In this document: in pieces, positions 1-8,777 of the stretch
Position numbering within the stretch: position 1 is the first letter of the stretch
Layout of the letters: each line of letters opens with the position of its first letter
Assembly (NCBI RefSeq): GCF_014202475.1
Contig: NZ_JACHGV010000008.1
Coordinates: forward strand, 369,419 to 433,418
DNA length: 64,000 nt
Source: Streptomyces paradoxus
Lineage (GTDB): Bacteria > Actinomycetota > Actinomycetes > Streptomycetales > Streptomycetaceae
Direction: 5' to 3'
Notes under the pieces: model-generated
Seen by the model: only the letters and a program-made list of their open reading frames with translations
What the model was told of the DNA's origin: nothing
The model's database searches: none
Translations under genes and position numbers: made by a program

Positions 1-845
1 ACCCAGTAGGTGCGCGTGTTGGTGAACTCGCGGATGCCCGCGGCGGCCAGTTCGCGGCCGTGGCCGCTGCGCTTGGTGCCGCCGAAGGGCAGGCGGGGGT
101 CGGAGGCGACGATCGCGTTGACGAAGGCCGTTCCGCTGGTGATGCGGCGGGCGAGGGCGACGCCACGGCTCGGGTCGGCCGTCCAGATGCTCAGACCGAG
201 CCCGTACGGCGTGGCGTTCGCAAGCCGTACGGCGTCCTCGTCGTCCCGCCCGACAGCGATGGCGGCCAGCGGGCCGAAGGTCTCCTCGTCGAAGGCCGGC
301 ATTCCCGGGCCGGTGTCGCCCAGAACGGTGGGCTGGTAGAAGAAGCCGTCGCCGGGCACGGGCTTGCCGCCCGTCAGGAGGCGAGCTCCGGCGGCGACGG
401 ATTCCTCGACCTGTCGCTGGATCGCCGCCCGCAGGTCGTCGCGGGCGAGTGGGCCGATCTGCGTCTGTCGTTCGCGCGGGTCGCCGACGCGCAGGGCTTC
501 GACACCCGCCACGAACGCGGCGGTGAACGCATCCGCCACGCAGGGGGCGACGATGAACCGCTTCGCACATACGCAGCTCTGCCCGGAGTTGGTGAAGCGC
601 GCCTTCACCCCGGCCGCCGCGGCGGCTTCGACGTCGGCGTCGTCCAGGACCACGAAGGCGTCCGACCCGCCCAGTTCCAGCACGGACTTCTTCGCCGCGC
701 GCCCGGCCGCCGAACCGACGGACGCGCCCGCCCGGTTGCTTCCGGTGAGGGTGACGGCCGCGAGGCGGTCGTCCTCGACGAGCCGCGCGGTCACGTCGGA
801 CACGTCGGTGTCAGCGATCACCAGTGTGGTCACCGGCGAGGCCGT
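1..845 (-). pseudogene. Aldehyde dehydrogenase (succinate-semialdehyde type), N-terminally truncated, cut by window edge
   Basis: About 280 residues on the minus strand match the C-terminal two thirds of NAD(P)-dependent aldehyde dehydrogenases: the glutamate motif LELGGSD, the nucleophile cysteine in NSGQSCVCAKRF, the ETFGPLA box and the FGGTKRSGHGREL terminus. Most of the cofactor-binding half is missing. An in-frame TGA stands at 846-848 and no ATG precedes the conserved part. Catalytic residues survive, but without the NAD-binding region the product should be inactive. The 3' end leaves the window at base 1, so whether the C-terminus is complete is unknown. Family assignment is firm; the substrate is a guess. 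Confidence 0.8.
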
Positions 846-944
846 TCACCCGTTCGAATGACGCAGAGGCGCGTTGCCTGCGGTGGTGGAGAGCCGCGGC
901 CCCCGGCGCTGCCGCCTTCACATGACTGGGTTACGGTGCCGCGT

Positions 945-1349
945 ATGCGCACTGAGGACGCGATCATCCGACCCCTGCTGCGGATTCAGGACGTGGCGGC
1001 GCGTGGGGCCCTGTACGGGCTGGCCGCCGTGCCCCTGCTCGGGGTGGCCTCCCTGTTCGTCGGCGATCACCACGACCGCGGGACGTTCCTCGGCGTCGTC
1101 GGCTTGCTGGCCGCTTTCATAGCTGTGATGGGGATCCTCCTCGGGCTCTTCTTCTGGTGGACCTGCGGGGGAGACATCCGGCGCTGCCGCGACTGGCACA
1201 CGGTCACGGGCCAGGCCGGGCCCATCACGGTCGCGGCCCCGGTACTGCTACGGGTCGGGGTACTGGCTCTGGTGCTGCTCCCCGGCGCCTTCGGCCTGCA
1301 CTTCCTCGTGGAGGGCGCCGAGTACGGCAGCTGGCTGTACGGCAGTTGA
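945..1349 (+). CDS. Small integral membrane protein, function unknown
   Basis: 134 residues from an ATG. Three strongly hydrophobic stretches are visible: about residues 20-40, 48-72 and 92-115. Between the second and third lies a short polar loop containing CGGDIRRCRDW with two cysteines. I do not recognise the family. It stands alone between the broken aldehyde dehydrogenase and the beta-galactosidase remnant, with about 95 bp upstream and no clear Shine-Dalgarno. Steady high GC3 and the membrane topology support it being real. Its role cannot be inferred from the neighbours. Confidence 0.6.
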   Translation: MRTEDAIIRPLLRIQDVAARGALYGLAAVPLLGVASLFVGDHHDRGTFLGVVGLLAAFIAVMGILLGLFFWWTCGGDIRRCRDWHTVTGQAGPITVAAPVLLRVGVLALVLLPGAFGLHFLVEGAEYGSWLYGS

Positions 1350-1561
1350 GCCACGCGCGCCCGACGCGACACGCGACAGACGACAGGCGAAGAGCGACCG
1401 TACGAGATTCGATTGGTCCCCGGCCCGAACTCCAATGTGCACGCCTGGCCTCGCTCAACGGCGCGACACTGCGGGGAAGAGCCGCCTGCGGGTCGCGTTC
1501 CCTCCCGGACTTCGGAGCCGTCCGGGTGGGGGCGGTCTTGTCTCGCTCTGGGCCGCTCTCC

Positions 1562-1960
1562 TCAGCGCGCCTCCCGCACCACGGCAACGCCCCCGGCGGG
1601 CACGGAAACCGATCCGTGGACGGATTGGCCGGTGAGGAGTTCCACCCCGTGGGCCGGGATCTCGGCGCCGGCTCCGGAGTGGTCGATCAGGAACAGATGG
1701 TCCGCCTCGGTGCCGCTGCGGCGGACGGCCTCGATGCCGTCCGGTGGGCGGGCGAGGACGGGACGGACGCCGGCCTCATCGCGGATACGGTCCACGGTGC
1801 GGCCAGCGTGGCCGGATGGGGCGGGTGGTCAGGTACCAGGCAACGCCGGTGCCGTGGGCGTTTCTCGCCACGGCTGGTACGCCGGCCAGTGGCCCACCGG
1901 CGTAGGAAGCGATGGCCTCGGCGCTCGTGAGGCGGACGCGTTCGGACCACAGGGTCTGTT
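1562..1960 (-). pseudogene. GH42 beta-galactosidase, C-terminal fragment with a frameshift
   Basis: Two minus-strand frames together give the end of a family 42 beta-galactosidase. The upstream part has WSERVRLTSAEAI, YAGGPLAGVPAV and RNAHGTGVAWYLTTR (trimerisation domain region). After a frame change near 1790-1810 comes DRIRDEAGVRPVL, HLFLIDH and GVELLTGQSV, ending VAVVREAR (C-terminal beta domain). The whole catalytic barrel is absent. The upstream break at about 1960 abuts a ricin-lectin fragment on the other strand, so two unrelated gene ends have been joined. Not functional. Confidence 0.75.
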
Positions 1961-2277
1961 TCTGCCAGCTGTTCACCTTCCAGTCCGTCGGCAACGGAGC
2001 CTGGACCATCAGGAACGTCAACAGCACCCTCAACCTGGACATCCGTAACTCGGCCGGCACCGCAGCGGCCGCCGTCGTTCAGAACACCGCCTCCAGCGCC
2101 GACTCCCAGAAGCGGCCCCTCACCGACGCGGGCGACGGCTACTACAAACTCCGGAACGTGAACAGCGCCCTCGTGGCCGGTGTCGCCCAGTCCTCCATCG
2201 CCGACGGTGCGGCCGTAGTCCAGTGGAACAGCCTGAGCGTTGACGACCAACTGTGGAAGATCGTCCGCATCAACTGA
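1960..2277 (+). pseudogene. Ricin-type beta-trefoil lectin domain, C-terminal fragment
   Basis: The plus frame reads QLFTFQSVGNGAWTIRNVNS, then LNLDIRNSAG, YYKLRNVNS and ends VQWNSLSVDDQLWKIVRIN, the pattern of RICIN domains at the C-terminus of secreted actinobacterial glycosidases. Only about 1.5 trefoil repeats remain. No signal peptide or catalytic module precedes it, because upstream is beta-galactosidase sequence on the opposite strand. Probably the tail of a lost carbohydrate-active enzyme. Confidence 0.7.
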
Positions 2278-2448
2278 TCCGCTTGCCGGGCTCGCCGACT
2301 CGGTCGGCGAGCCCCCGCCGACCGCGTCGACGCCACCGTCGGGGGAGGGGCGCAGGCCGTCGTCGTCGTGGGCCGGTACCGCTCCCTGCTCCGCACCGTC
2401 GCCGGTGCGTTGGTGTCCGATGTGGACCGGGAGCGGCGGGTGGTGTCC

Positions 2449-3153
2449 TCAGGAGGGGCGCACGCTGGTGGACGGTGAGGAATCCGGCTCCAGACGGACG
2501 CAGCAGTGACCGGGGCTGGGTGCCAGGCGTGCCTGGAGGCTGCTTTCGCTGGTCCCGTCCAGCAGGCCGCGGAGCAGGTGGAGGTTCATGCCGCACACCG
2601 TCTGGGTGTGCTCGCGGGCGAGCGCGTGGAAGGGACAGTTGCCCAGGACGATGGCATCACCGTCAGAGCGGGGTTCGAAGCCGTTCTCCTCCAGTACGGC
2701 GAACACATCCGCCTGGCCCGGGCCGGCGAGTTGTGCGCCCAGCCCGTGGGCCTTTCGGTGCAGAACCGAACGCACCGCTTCACCTGTGGATTCGGATTCC
2801 TCCAGCGCCTGGGCCAGGAGCCGTCCGGCCAGCTCGTAATGCCGCTCCGGGAGGCTGACGGTGACCTGTTTGGCGGACCGCTTGTAGAGCTTGGCGGGCC
2901 GGCCTGCTCCGGGTCCGGTGCGGCCGCTGCGCCGCTCGTAGACGACGTCGAGCAGCGATTCGTCGGCCAGCCGGTCCAGGTGGAAGGCCGCCGTCTGCCG
3001 GGCGAGGCCGAGGGCCTCGGCGGCTTCGTCGCGGCTGACCGGTTCCGGCCGGCGCACGACGTGGTCGTAGAGCCTCCTGCGGGTCGGCTCGTCGAGAGCG
3101 GCGACGGCTGAGACGTCGGGGCGGGTTACGTCCTTCGAGGGGTCCACGAACAC
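2449..3153 (-). CDS. HTH transcriptional regulator with SufR-like C-terminal cysteines
   Basis: 234 residues. Residues 18-75 form a winged helix of the ArsR/COG2345 kind (DEPTRRRLYDHVV, SRDEAAEALGLARQTAAFHLD). The C-terminal part carries Cys173, Cys187, Cys217 and Cys218 in the arrangement C-x13-C-x29-CC, which resembles the iron-sulphur ligands of SufR-type repressors; metal or cluster binding is therefore an inference. It diverges from the DoxX gene at 3238 across 84 bp holding a promoter and a perfect inverted repeat. The likely job is to repress the DoxX gene in response to redox, metal or thiol signals. The family of the HTH half is secure; the ligand is not. Confidence 0.85.
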   Translation of the reverse strand: MFVDPSKDVTRPDVSAVAALDEPTRRRLYDHVVRRPEPVSRDEAAEALGLARQTAAFHLDRLADESLLDVVYERRSGRTGPGAGRPAKLYKRSAKQVTVSLPERHYELAGRLLAQALEESESTGEAVRSVLHRKAHGLGAQLAGPGQADVFAVLEENGFEPRSDGDAIVLGNCPFHALAREHTQTVCGMNLHLLRGLLDGTSESSLQARLAPSPGHCCVRLEPDSSPSTSVRPS

Positions 3154-3173
3154 CAGTGTAAAACCAACAGCGA

Positions 3174-3227
3174 TTGACTAAAGAACTATTCCCCGCTTCT
3201 ATCGTTAGTGAGAGTTGTCGATAGAAG
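3174..3227 (+). promoter_or_regulatory. Promoter and 9-bp inverted-repeat operator upstream of the DoxX gene
   Basis: A -35-like TTGACT (3174-3179) lies 17 bp before TTCTAT (3197-3202). Overlapping the -10 is CTTCTATCG (3196-3204), matched perfectly by CGATAGAAG (3219-3227) after a 14-bp spacer; the right arm runs into the Shine-Dalgarno AAGGAAGG. A repressor bound here would block both the polymerase and the ribosome site. The divergent HTH regulator is the obvious candidate. Confidence 0.6.
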
Positions 3228-3237
3228 GAAGGACGTC

Positions 3238-3675
3238 ATGTCGTCCGCAACCACAACCACCCCATCCGCCGCCTCCCGGCGGCCCGCGCTCAGCGATCCC
3301 GGTTACCAGGCGTTCGTCATCCTGCGCACCGGGTTCACCGTCGCGCCGATCCTGTTCGGGCTCGACAAATTCGCCAACCTGCTCGTGGACTGGCCCGCCT
3401 ACCTCGCCCCGTGGATCAACGACATCGTTCCGGGGAGTGCCCAGGCGGCCATGTACGCGGTCGGAGTGATCGAGATCGTTGCGGGCCTCGTCGTCGCGCT
3501 CGCCCCGCGCTTCGGCGGTTGGCTGGTGGCCGGATGGCTCGCCGGGGTCATCGTCAACCTGCTGACCACCCCGGGTTACTACGACATCGCGCTGCGCGAC
3601 TTCGGCCTGCTGCTCGGCGCGGTGGCCCTCGCCCGGCTCGCCCAGTACTACGGCGGCAAGCGGCAGTCTCACTGA
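3238..3675 (+). CDS. DoxX family membrane protein
   Basis: 145 residues, with the ATG chosen because AAGGAAGG stands 6-8 bases upstream; a GTG 30 bases earlier is also in frame but lacks an RBS. Four hydrophobic helices follow a polar N-terminus, with the DoxX-type ILFGLDKFANLLVDWPAYLAP segment near residues 41-60 and a terminal helix FGLLLGAVALARLAQYY. DoxX proteins are small membrane proteins linked in several bacteria to redox and thiol stress. It is expressed away from the cysteine-rich regulator and probably controlled by it. Confidence 0.85.
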   Translation: MSSATTTTPSAASRRPALSDPGYQAFVILRTGFTVAPILFGLDKFANLLVDWPAYLAPWINDIVPGSAQAAMYAVGVIEIVAGLVVALAPRFGGWLVAGWLAGVIVNLLTTPGYYDIALRDFGLLLGAVALARLAQYYGGKRQSH

Positions 3676-3902
3676 CCGAAAGCCCGCAGCCACAGGAGGT
3701 GACAAGGCGGGTGGGCGTCGCGTCCATCGGCTCACCCGCCGGGTGCCAAGGGTGTGTCCGGTCTGCGGACAGTCCGGGCGGTAAGCGGAGGGGAGCCTTG
3801 GGGCGGTGGCGTGAACCTGGTCGCCGCGATGTGGCAAGTACAGGGTGTGAACACCGACCACCATCCTGACACCCATCGACCCCACCGACGGACGGACTGT
3901 CC

Positions 3903-4499
3903 ATGACCGACCTGGCCGGCGGCGACGCCGAGCTCATCGCGGCCTCACTGGAGGAACCCGAGCGTTTCGCGGCGCTCTTCGACCGTCACGCTCCGGCGAT
4001 CCACCAGTACGTCACCCGGCGGCTGGGCCGGGACGCGGCCGATGACGTCACCGCCGAGACGTTTCTGACGGCGTTTCGGATACGGGCCCGATTCGACCCG
4101 GCCCGCGCCGGGGTGCGGCCCTGGCTGTACGGCATCGCCGCCAAGCAGATCGGTCGGCACCGCCGGGAGGAGGTCCAGGCGCTGAAGCTGCTCGCCCGTA
4201 CCGGCCACGACCCGGTCGCCGACAGCTGGACCGAATTGGCCGATGACCGCCTCGCCGCCGAGACCGCCGTCCGCTCACTGGCGGGGGCGCTGGCGCGTCT
4301 GTCCGCGGGCGACCGGCACGTCCTGCTGCTGTTCGCCTGGGCCGATCTCGGCTATCAGGAGATCGCCGAGGCCCTCGGCATTCCCGTCGGCACCGTCCGC
4401 TCCCGGCTCAACCGCGCCCGCCGCAAACTGCGCAACCAGGCCGGCGCGGCCGGCGGCTCCCTCATCGAAGCTCGCATACACGAAGGTGACCCCGCATGA
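3903..4499 (+). CDS. ECF-type RNA polymerase sigma factor
   Basis: 198 residues. Region 2 (about 24-90) includes FDRHAPAIHQYVTRRLG and DDVTAETFLTAFR; region 4 (about 130-185) includes LLFAWADLGYQEIAEALGIP and the recognition helix GTVRSRLNRARRKLR. No extra C-terminal domain is present. The stop overlaps the start of the next gene (ATGA), so the two are translationally coupled. In Streptomyces this pairing with a CU044_5270 membrane protein is frequent and suggests the partner acts as a membrane-bound modulator or anti-sigma factor. The regulon cannot be read from this window. Confidence 0.95.
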   Translation: MTDLAGGDAELIAASLEEPERFAALFDRHAPAIHQYVTRRLGRDAADDVTAETFLTAFRIRARFDPARAGVRPWLYGIAAKQIGRHRREEVQALKLLARTGHDPVADSWTELADDRLAAETAVRSLAGALARLSAGDRHVLLLFAWADLGYQEIAEALGIPVGTVRSRLNRARRKLRNQAGAAGGSLIEARIHEGDPA

Positions 4500-5473
4500 A
4501 CGAGCTTGACGAACTGCACGGCCTGCGGGCAGACGCACCCCTTCCCGATGCCGACCGGCTCGCCGCGCCGCGGACCCGGCTCACCGCGGCACTCCGGCAC
4601 CAGACCCGCCCGGAGCGCGCCGCCCTTCCCCGGCGCCGGATGATCCTGGTCGGCGCCGCCACCGCAGGGGCCCTCGCCGTGACCGCCCAGATCGTCGTGA
4701 CCGGGCCCGAGGACGGCCCCCGAGCCTCCGCGCCGAAGGGCCCGAAGGTGCTGTCGGCAGGCGCCTCCGCGGACGCCCTCGAACTGGCCGCCGCGGCCGT
4801 GGAGAAGCACGCGAGCACCGAACCCGGTCCGAAGCAGTGGGTGTATGAGAAGAGCACCGTCTTCACCGGGGGCAAGCCGCAGAGCAGTGAAGAGTGGACC
4901 CGCTGGGACGGCACCGGACACGCCAACCTGCCCGGTATCCCCCCGGCCGGCGACATCTCCGGTTTCGACCCGGACAAGCTCCAGGTCTGGTACGGCCCCA
5001 ACCAGGAGGAGAGGTGGAAGCAGGAGGGCTACGACGACCGCTCCCAGCGACAGTTCTACCGCTTCCTCGCCACCCTCCCCAGCGACCCCGGCCGCATGAT
5101 GCAGCGCATCCGCCAGGAGCACGCCATCGACTCCATCAAGGGGGAGACGCGCGCGCAGCGCGACTGGCGGGAGATCGACGTCCTGTACCGGTCGGTGCTG
5201 ATCCCGCCGAAGGTCCAGGCGGGCCTGTTCCGGGCTCTGGCGAAGATTCCGGGCGCCCGGGTGACGACCGGTGTGAAGGATCCGCTGGGCCGCGCGGCGA
5301 TCGGTGTGAGCGTGACCTACGCCGACAAGACACCCTCGGGCTGGCAGGGCAAGCAGGAGATCTTCTTCGATCCCGACAGCTACGCCTACCTCGGGCAGAC
5401 CCGGGACGACGGACAGATGGTCAGCGCCCGCGCCGCCTGGGGCGTGGTCAACAAGCCCGGCGCCCGCCCCTGA
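4496..5473 (+). CDS. CU044_5270 family membrane-anchored protein
   Basis: 325 residues, overlapping the sigma gene by 4 bases. The N-terminus (1-45) is polar and cytoplasmic, rich in L, R and A (LRADAPLPDADRLAAPRTRL). One helix at about 51-70 (MILVGAATAGALAVTAQIVV) anchors it. The large outer part has WVYEKS, EEWTRWDGTG, YRFLATLPSDP and a C-terminal DPDSYAYLGQTR, features of the CU044_5270 family. The layout (short inner tail, one helix, extracytoplasmic domain) fits an anti-sigma role toward the upstream ECF factor. A strong hairpin ends the unit. Confidence 0.85.
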   Translation: MNELDELHGLRADAPLPDADRLAAPRTRLTAALRHQTRPERAALPRRRMILVGAATAGALAVTAQIVVTGPEDGPRASAPKGPKVLSAGASADALELAAAAVEKHASTEPGPKQWVYEKSTVFTGGKPQSSEEWTRWDGTGHANLPGIPPAGDISGFDPDKLQVWYGPNQEERWKQEGYDDRSQRQFYRFLATLPSDPGRMMQRIRQEHAIDSIKGETRAQRDWREIDVLYRSVLIPPKVQAGLFRALAKIPGARVTTGVKDPLGRAAIGVSVTYADKTPSGWQGKQEIFFDPDSYAYLGQTRDDGQMVSARAAWGVVNKPGARP

Positions 5474-5480
5474 GCATCCG

Positions 5481-5515
5481 CGAGGGGCGCCCGATGTCAC
5501 ACCGGGCGCCCCTCG
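5481..5515 (+). terminator. Hairpin terminator of the sigma-factor operon
   Basis: Perfect 13-bp arms (CGAGGGGCGCCCG at 5481-5493, complement at 5503-5515) around a 9-base loop, 8 bases after the stop of the preceding gene. No U-tract, as is usual in Streptomyces. Confidence 0.75.
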
Positions 5516-5576
5516 CCGGTGTACCGGCTGCTCCGGACCGCCGAGTCCGCGGCCTGGCCCGGCGTATCCTGCGGGT

Positions 5577-6287
5577 GTGGAGCTGCGCTTCGAGACGCGT
5601 CGGTCGGACTCACCGTGGGTCGACAGCGTATGGACCTGCACCAGCGAGCAGGTCACGACGATGACGTCCGTTGCCGGTGTGCGCTGGGGTCTGGTGTTCT
5701 GGGAGCAGGGCGGCCGGTCCTATGCGGCCGTCACCGGCCCGGAGACGCGGACAAGCACGGCGCCCGTCCCGGAGGGCGCTGCCTTCACCGGCATCGAGTT
5801 CGCCGTGGGCACCTCGCTGCGGGCCCTGCCCGCACCGGAGCTGGTCGACGGTGGCGTAGAGCTCCCCGACACCACACGCCGGACGTTCCGACTGGACGGC
5901 GCCCGCTGGCAGACCCCAGGTGCCGATGACGCCGAGAACTTGGTGGAGCGGCTGGTCAAAGCCGGGATCGTGGTGCGTGACCCGCTCGTCGTCGAAGTTA
6001 TGCGAGGTCTCGAACCGGCGGTGTCGGGACGGACCGTGGAGCGCCGTTTCCGGGCCGCCACCGGTTTGACGCGGGGTGCGGTACGGCAGATCGAGCGGGC
6101 CCGTACGGCGGCGGAACTGCTGGCGGCCGGTGACACGGCCGCCGACGTCGTCGCCAAGCTCGACTACTTCGACGAGCCGCACCTCGCCCGGGCGCTGCGC
6201 GCCTACGTGGGCCGCACCGCTGGAGAATTGCGCAACGGCACGGGCGGCGCGATCGCACTCGACCTGGGTCAGCGCTTGACGTCGTAG
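5577..6287 (+). CDS. AraC family transcriptional regulator
   Basis: 236 residues from a GTG. The N-terminal 120 residues are a beta-rich sensor part (ELRFETRRSDSPWVDSVWTC opens it); the C-terminal half has two HTH motifs, with SGRTVERRFRAATGLTRGAVRQI near 150-172 and VVAKLDYFDEPHLARALRAYVGRT near 190-213. It converges on, and overlaps by 19 bp, the RibD-type reductase gene. The same pairing of an AraC protein with a dihydrofolate-reductase-like protein is common in Actinobacteria, and the regulator probably controls that gene. Confidence 0.9.
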   Translation: MELRFETRRSDSPWVDSVWTCTSEQVTTMTSVAGVRWGLVFWEQGGRSYAAVTGPETRTSTAPVPEGAAFTGIEFAVGTSLRALPAPELVDGGVELPDTTRRTFRLDGARWQTPGADDAENLVERLVKAGIVVRDPLVVEVMRGLEPAVSGRTVERRFRAATGLTRGAVRQIERARTAAELLAAGDTAADVVAKLDYFDEPHLARALRAYVGRTAGELRNGTGGAIALDLGQRLTS

Positions 6288-6844
6288 ATCAGCTTCAGGA
6301 TCCCGTTGGAGTAGCTCTCCGACTCCCGCAGTGACAGCATCTGCTTGTCACGGTCGGCTCGGTGGAACAGGCTCTTGCCTGCGCCGAGCAGGACGGGGAA
6401 GACGAGCAGGTTGTACTGGTCGATCAAACCGGCTTCCGACAGCCGCCGCGCCAGTTCGGCGCTTCCGTGGATGTAGATGGAGCCGCCCTCACTCTCCTTG
6501 AGGCCGGCGACGTCCTCCGTCGTGCGCAGGATCGTCGACGGCCCCCACCCGCCGACGAGGGCGTCGTCCGACAGTGAGCTCGACACGACGTACTTGGGCA
6601 GCTCCTTGTAGGAGGCGTGGTCCTCCGAGGCGGGCCAGACCGACGCGAAGGCCTCGTAACTACGGCGGCCGAACATCAGCGCCGTCGTGTCGGCGAGCTC
6701 CTCGGCCTTCAGCGACCAGGCCTCCGGTACGAACTCCAGGTCCTTCACGACCCAGCCGCCGCTGCGGTGCCCTTCCTCGGGCCCACCGGGCGAGTCCAGA
6801 ACGCCGTCGAGTGACATGAATCCGGTGTAGACCAACTTACGCAT
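6269..6844 (-). CDS. Dihydrofolate reductase family protein (RibD C-terminal domain)
   Basis: 191 residues. It opens MRKLVYTGFMSLDGVLDSPG, the usual start of RibD_C-type reductases. It contains LMFGRRSYEAFASVWP, the KYVVSSSL strand, IYIHGSAELARRL and FPVLLGAGKSLF, which line the NADPH site in the family. The actual substrate is unknown; many members are general oxidoreductases and not folate enzymes. Its 3' end overlaps the 3' end of the convergent AraC regulator. Confidence 0.9.
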   Translation of the reverse strand: MRKLVYTGFMSLDGVLDSPGGPEEGHRSGGWVVKDLEFVPEAWSLKAEELADTTALMFGRRSYEAFASVWPASEDHASYKELPKYVVSSSLSDDALVGGWGPSTILRTTEDVAGLKESEGGSIYIHGSAELARRLSEAGLIDQYNLLVFPVLLGAGKSLFHRADRDKQMLSLRESESYSNGILKLIYDVKR

Positions 6845-7238
6845 CTGCGTCTCCTCATCACGGGCTGAGCTCCTGGGATCAGGCTAGGTCTCGACCGGGA
6901 CGGGCGTCTTGGACGGAAACGACATCAGTGGGGGCGGTGCCGGGGGAGCCCCCTGTGTCTTTGGTGAAGGTGTGGGTTGGGGGGCCTGGACAGTCGAGAT
7001 CACGTTCGACGAATAGCCGGAGAAGGTGTTCCGCGTCTCCGACGTGCACGAGCACCTCGCTTCTTGCCATCGACGAGCCCTCGATCAATGTCAGCCGCGG
7101 ATACCGCACCCTGATATGTGTCAGGGATGAGAAGGCCCTGCCGCGGCCTACAGTTCGAGGCGCCGGCTCCGAGGGCCCTGTCCCTTGCTGCGCCTGGAGT
7201 CGGATCCTGTTGAAGCGTCGTATTTCTGGGAGATCATC
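6845..7238. other. Intergenic stretch with no convincing gene
   Basis: Only a weak candidate is visible: a minus-strand frame beginning with the ATG near 7070 (MARSEVLVHVGDAEHLLRLF) with moderate GC3, no clear RBS and no recognised family. GGGAG at 7228-7232 is the RBS of the next gene. Confidence 0.4.
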
Positions 7239-7613
7239 ATGCTCAAGCGGAGTTCGGCAGCCCTCGCTGCCTCTGCCGCCGTTCTCGGCGTTATGGCCGT
7301 CGCGCCGAGCGCTTCCGCCGAGCCCAGTCCTCCGGACTGCCCCACAGGAAATGTCTGCGCCTGGAGCTCCTCCGGCTACCACGGTCCGACGATCCTGAAG
7401 ACGGAAGGCAACTGGTCCGGTTCGCTGAGGGTGGGCTTCATCATGAACAACGGCTATCCCAGCCCCGGGTCCGATCACATCCAGGCCACCTGGGTCTTCG
7501 AAGGCCGCACCTGGGACAGGTGCCTGCACTACAACCCGGGACCTGGCGAGTACAAGCTCTCCTTTCCGACGGGAGTGGAGCTGAAGAGCCTCACCTGGCG
7601 TGGCGAATGCTGA
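7239..7613 (+). CDS. Secreted peptidase-inhibitor I36-like protein
   Basis: 124 residues, with GGGAG six bases before the ATG. A Sec signal peptide covers about 1-29 (KRSSAALAASAAVLGVMAVA, cleavage after ASA). The mature part starts with PDCPTGNVCAWSSSGYHGP, then an aromatic and glycine-rich beta-sandwich ending in a cysteine, like the I36 (SMI-type) inhibitor family with paired cysteines. Members bind metalloproteases; no target is suggested here. A degenerate relative lies at 29750-30022. Confidence 0.75.
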   Translation: MLKRSSAALAASAAVLGVMAVAPSASAEPSPPDCPTGNVCAWSSSGYHGPTILKTEGNWSGSLRVGFIMNNGYPSPGSDHIQATWVFEGRTWDRCLHYNPGPGEYKLSFPTGVELKSLTWRGEC

Positions 7614-8157
7614 TCAGAAGCAAGGTGACCGCTGCGGATCAGGAACAGCAGTAGCCGCTGTGACGCCATGACCAAGGTTCCGGCAGGCGGGCATCGCGGC
7701 ACGGGCCCGACCTGCTGGGAGCCTCGGACGGTCTCCCGGCTCGGCATCGACGTCCTTGTCGCGATCGGCCCGTCCGTCACCGTCGCGGCCCCCGCTTGCG
7801 CACAGACCCCTGGACGGGGGGACGTTGTGTGCCAGGGGACGGTGGCGCAGGACGTCGACCATCGCGGTGGGAGGGGGCGTGGCTGGGCGCCGGCTGCCCG
7901 CCGGGTTGGGGGGTGTTGTTCGGCGAGCTTGTGCAAGAGGCGTGCGCGGCCGTTTTCGACGGTGCGCCGCGTCGGCGCGACACTACCGACCCAAGGAACG
8001 GCCCTGCCCAGCTCACACGCCCATCGGACAGGCCCCAGGCGGTAATCGTCCGGTGGAATGGTTCGAGCAGGTGCAGGAGCGGAGCAGTCGGGAGACTGGG
8101 AGACGGCTATCACCCTGGTGAGCGCCCACGCCGAGTGCTACTCCGCCGACCATCACG
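7614..8157. other. Non-coding or fully degraded stretch
   Basis: Open frames exist on both strands but none shows a consistent RBS, a conserved motif or a believable start. I see nothing assignable here. Confidence 0.4.
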
Positions 8158-8653
8158 CCCACGACAACCATCTGTGGCACATGGCCTGCTCGCCCGCGCG
8201 GAACGGCTCTCAGAGCTCTCGGACCTGGCCCGCACAGATGTGCACGCACGCCGACGGCTCAACCGATCGCTGCGTGAGCGAGGGATGGAAGCGATGCTCC
8301 GCGATCGCGCCGAAGACGGCGACCGCGGCGTCCTCTACTGTCTCGTTCGGCTGCTCTGCGAGACAAGCCGGACCGAGCAGGCACGCCAAGCTCTCAACAC
8401 CTGGTCCCGCCATGGACTGTGGGATTCGGACCGAGACCTGATGCCAAAGTGGGTTGCGCTGATGAACGGCAGGGCCGCACTGAACTACCAACTCGTGGCA
8501 GCCGTGTTCCTCTTCGGACTTGCGATCGGCCTCGCCTGGAGCCACGCCGAGTTGGACAGCGTCCACGCCGTACGACGCGTCCTGCACCCCGGTTCCCGGC
8601 GTCGACGGAGAGCAGCGCCCGGACCCCGCCGGTCTCGCTCAGGGGTTGGGTGA
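8158..8653 (+). pseudogene. Unassigned helical protein, N-terminally truncated
   Basis: One plus frame reads RLSELSDLARTDVHARRRLN, then LRERGMEAMLRDRAEDGDR and VLYCLVRLLCETSRTEQARQ, an all-helical, TPR-like composition. It is followed by a hydrophobic helix (AAVFLFGLAIGLAW). No start codon with an RBS precedes it. It looks like the back end of a Streptomyces hypothetical protein; I cannot name the family. Confidence 0.35.
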
Positions 8654-8777
8654 TCGGGGGTGCCCGAGGGGCAGCCTTTCCTGATCAGCCCGGCGGGCGC
8701 ACTTCAGCGGTGCGGAAGGCGTCCCGCGGCGCGGCGCGGCTGCCGTCGTGGACGCCGTGCGGGAAGGATGACGGGTC

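Noticed and set aside
60..1349. One continuous 429-codon plus frame spanning the aldehyde dehydrogenase region and the small membrane protein
   Set aside because: The first 295 codons are antisense to aldehyde dehydrogenase motifs; only the part from 945 is membrane-protein coding.
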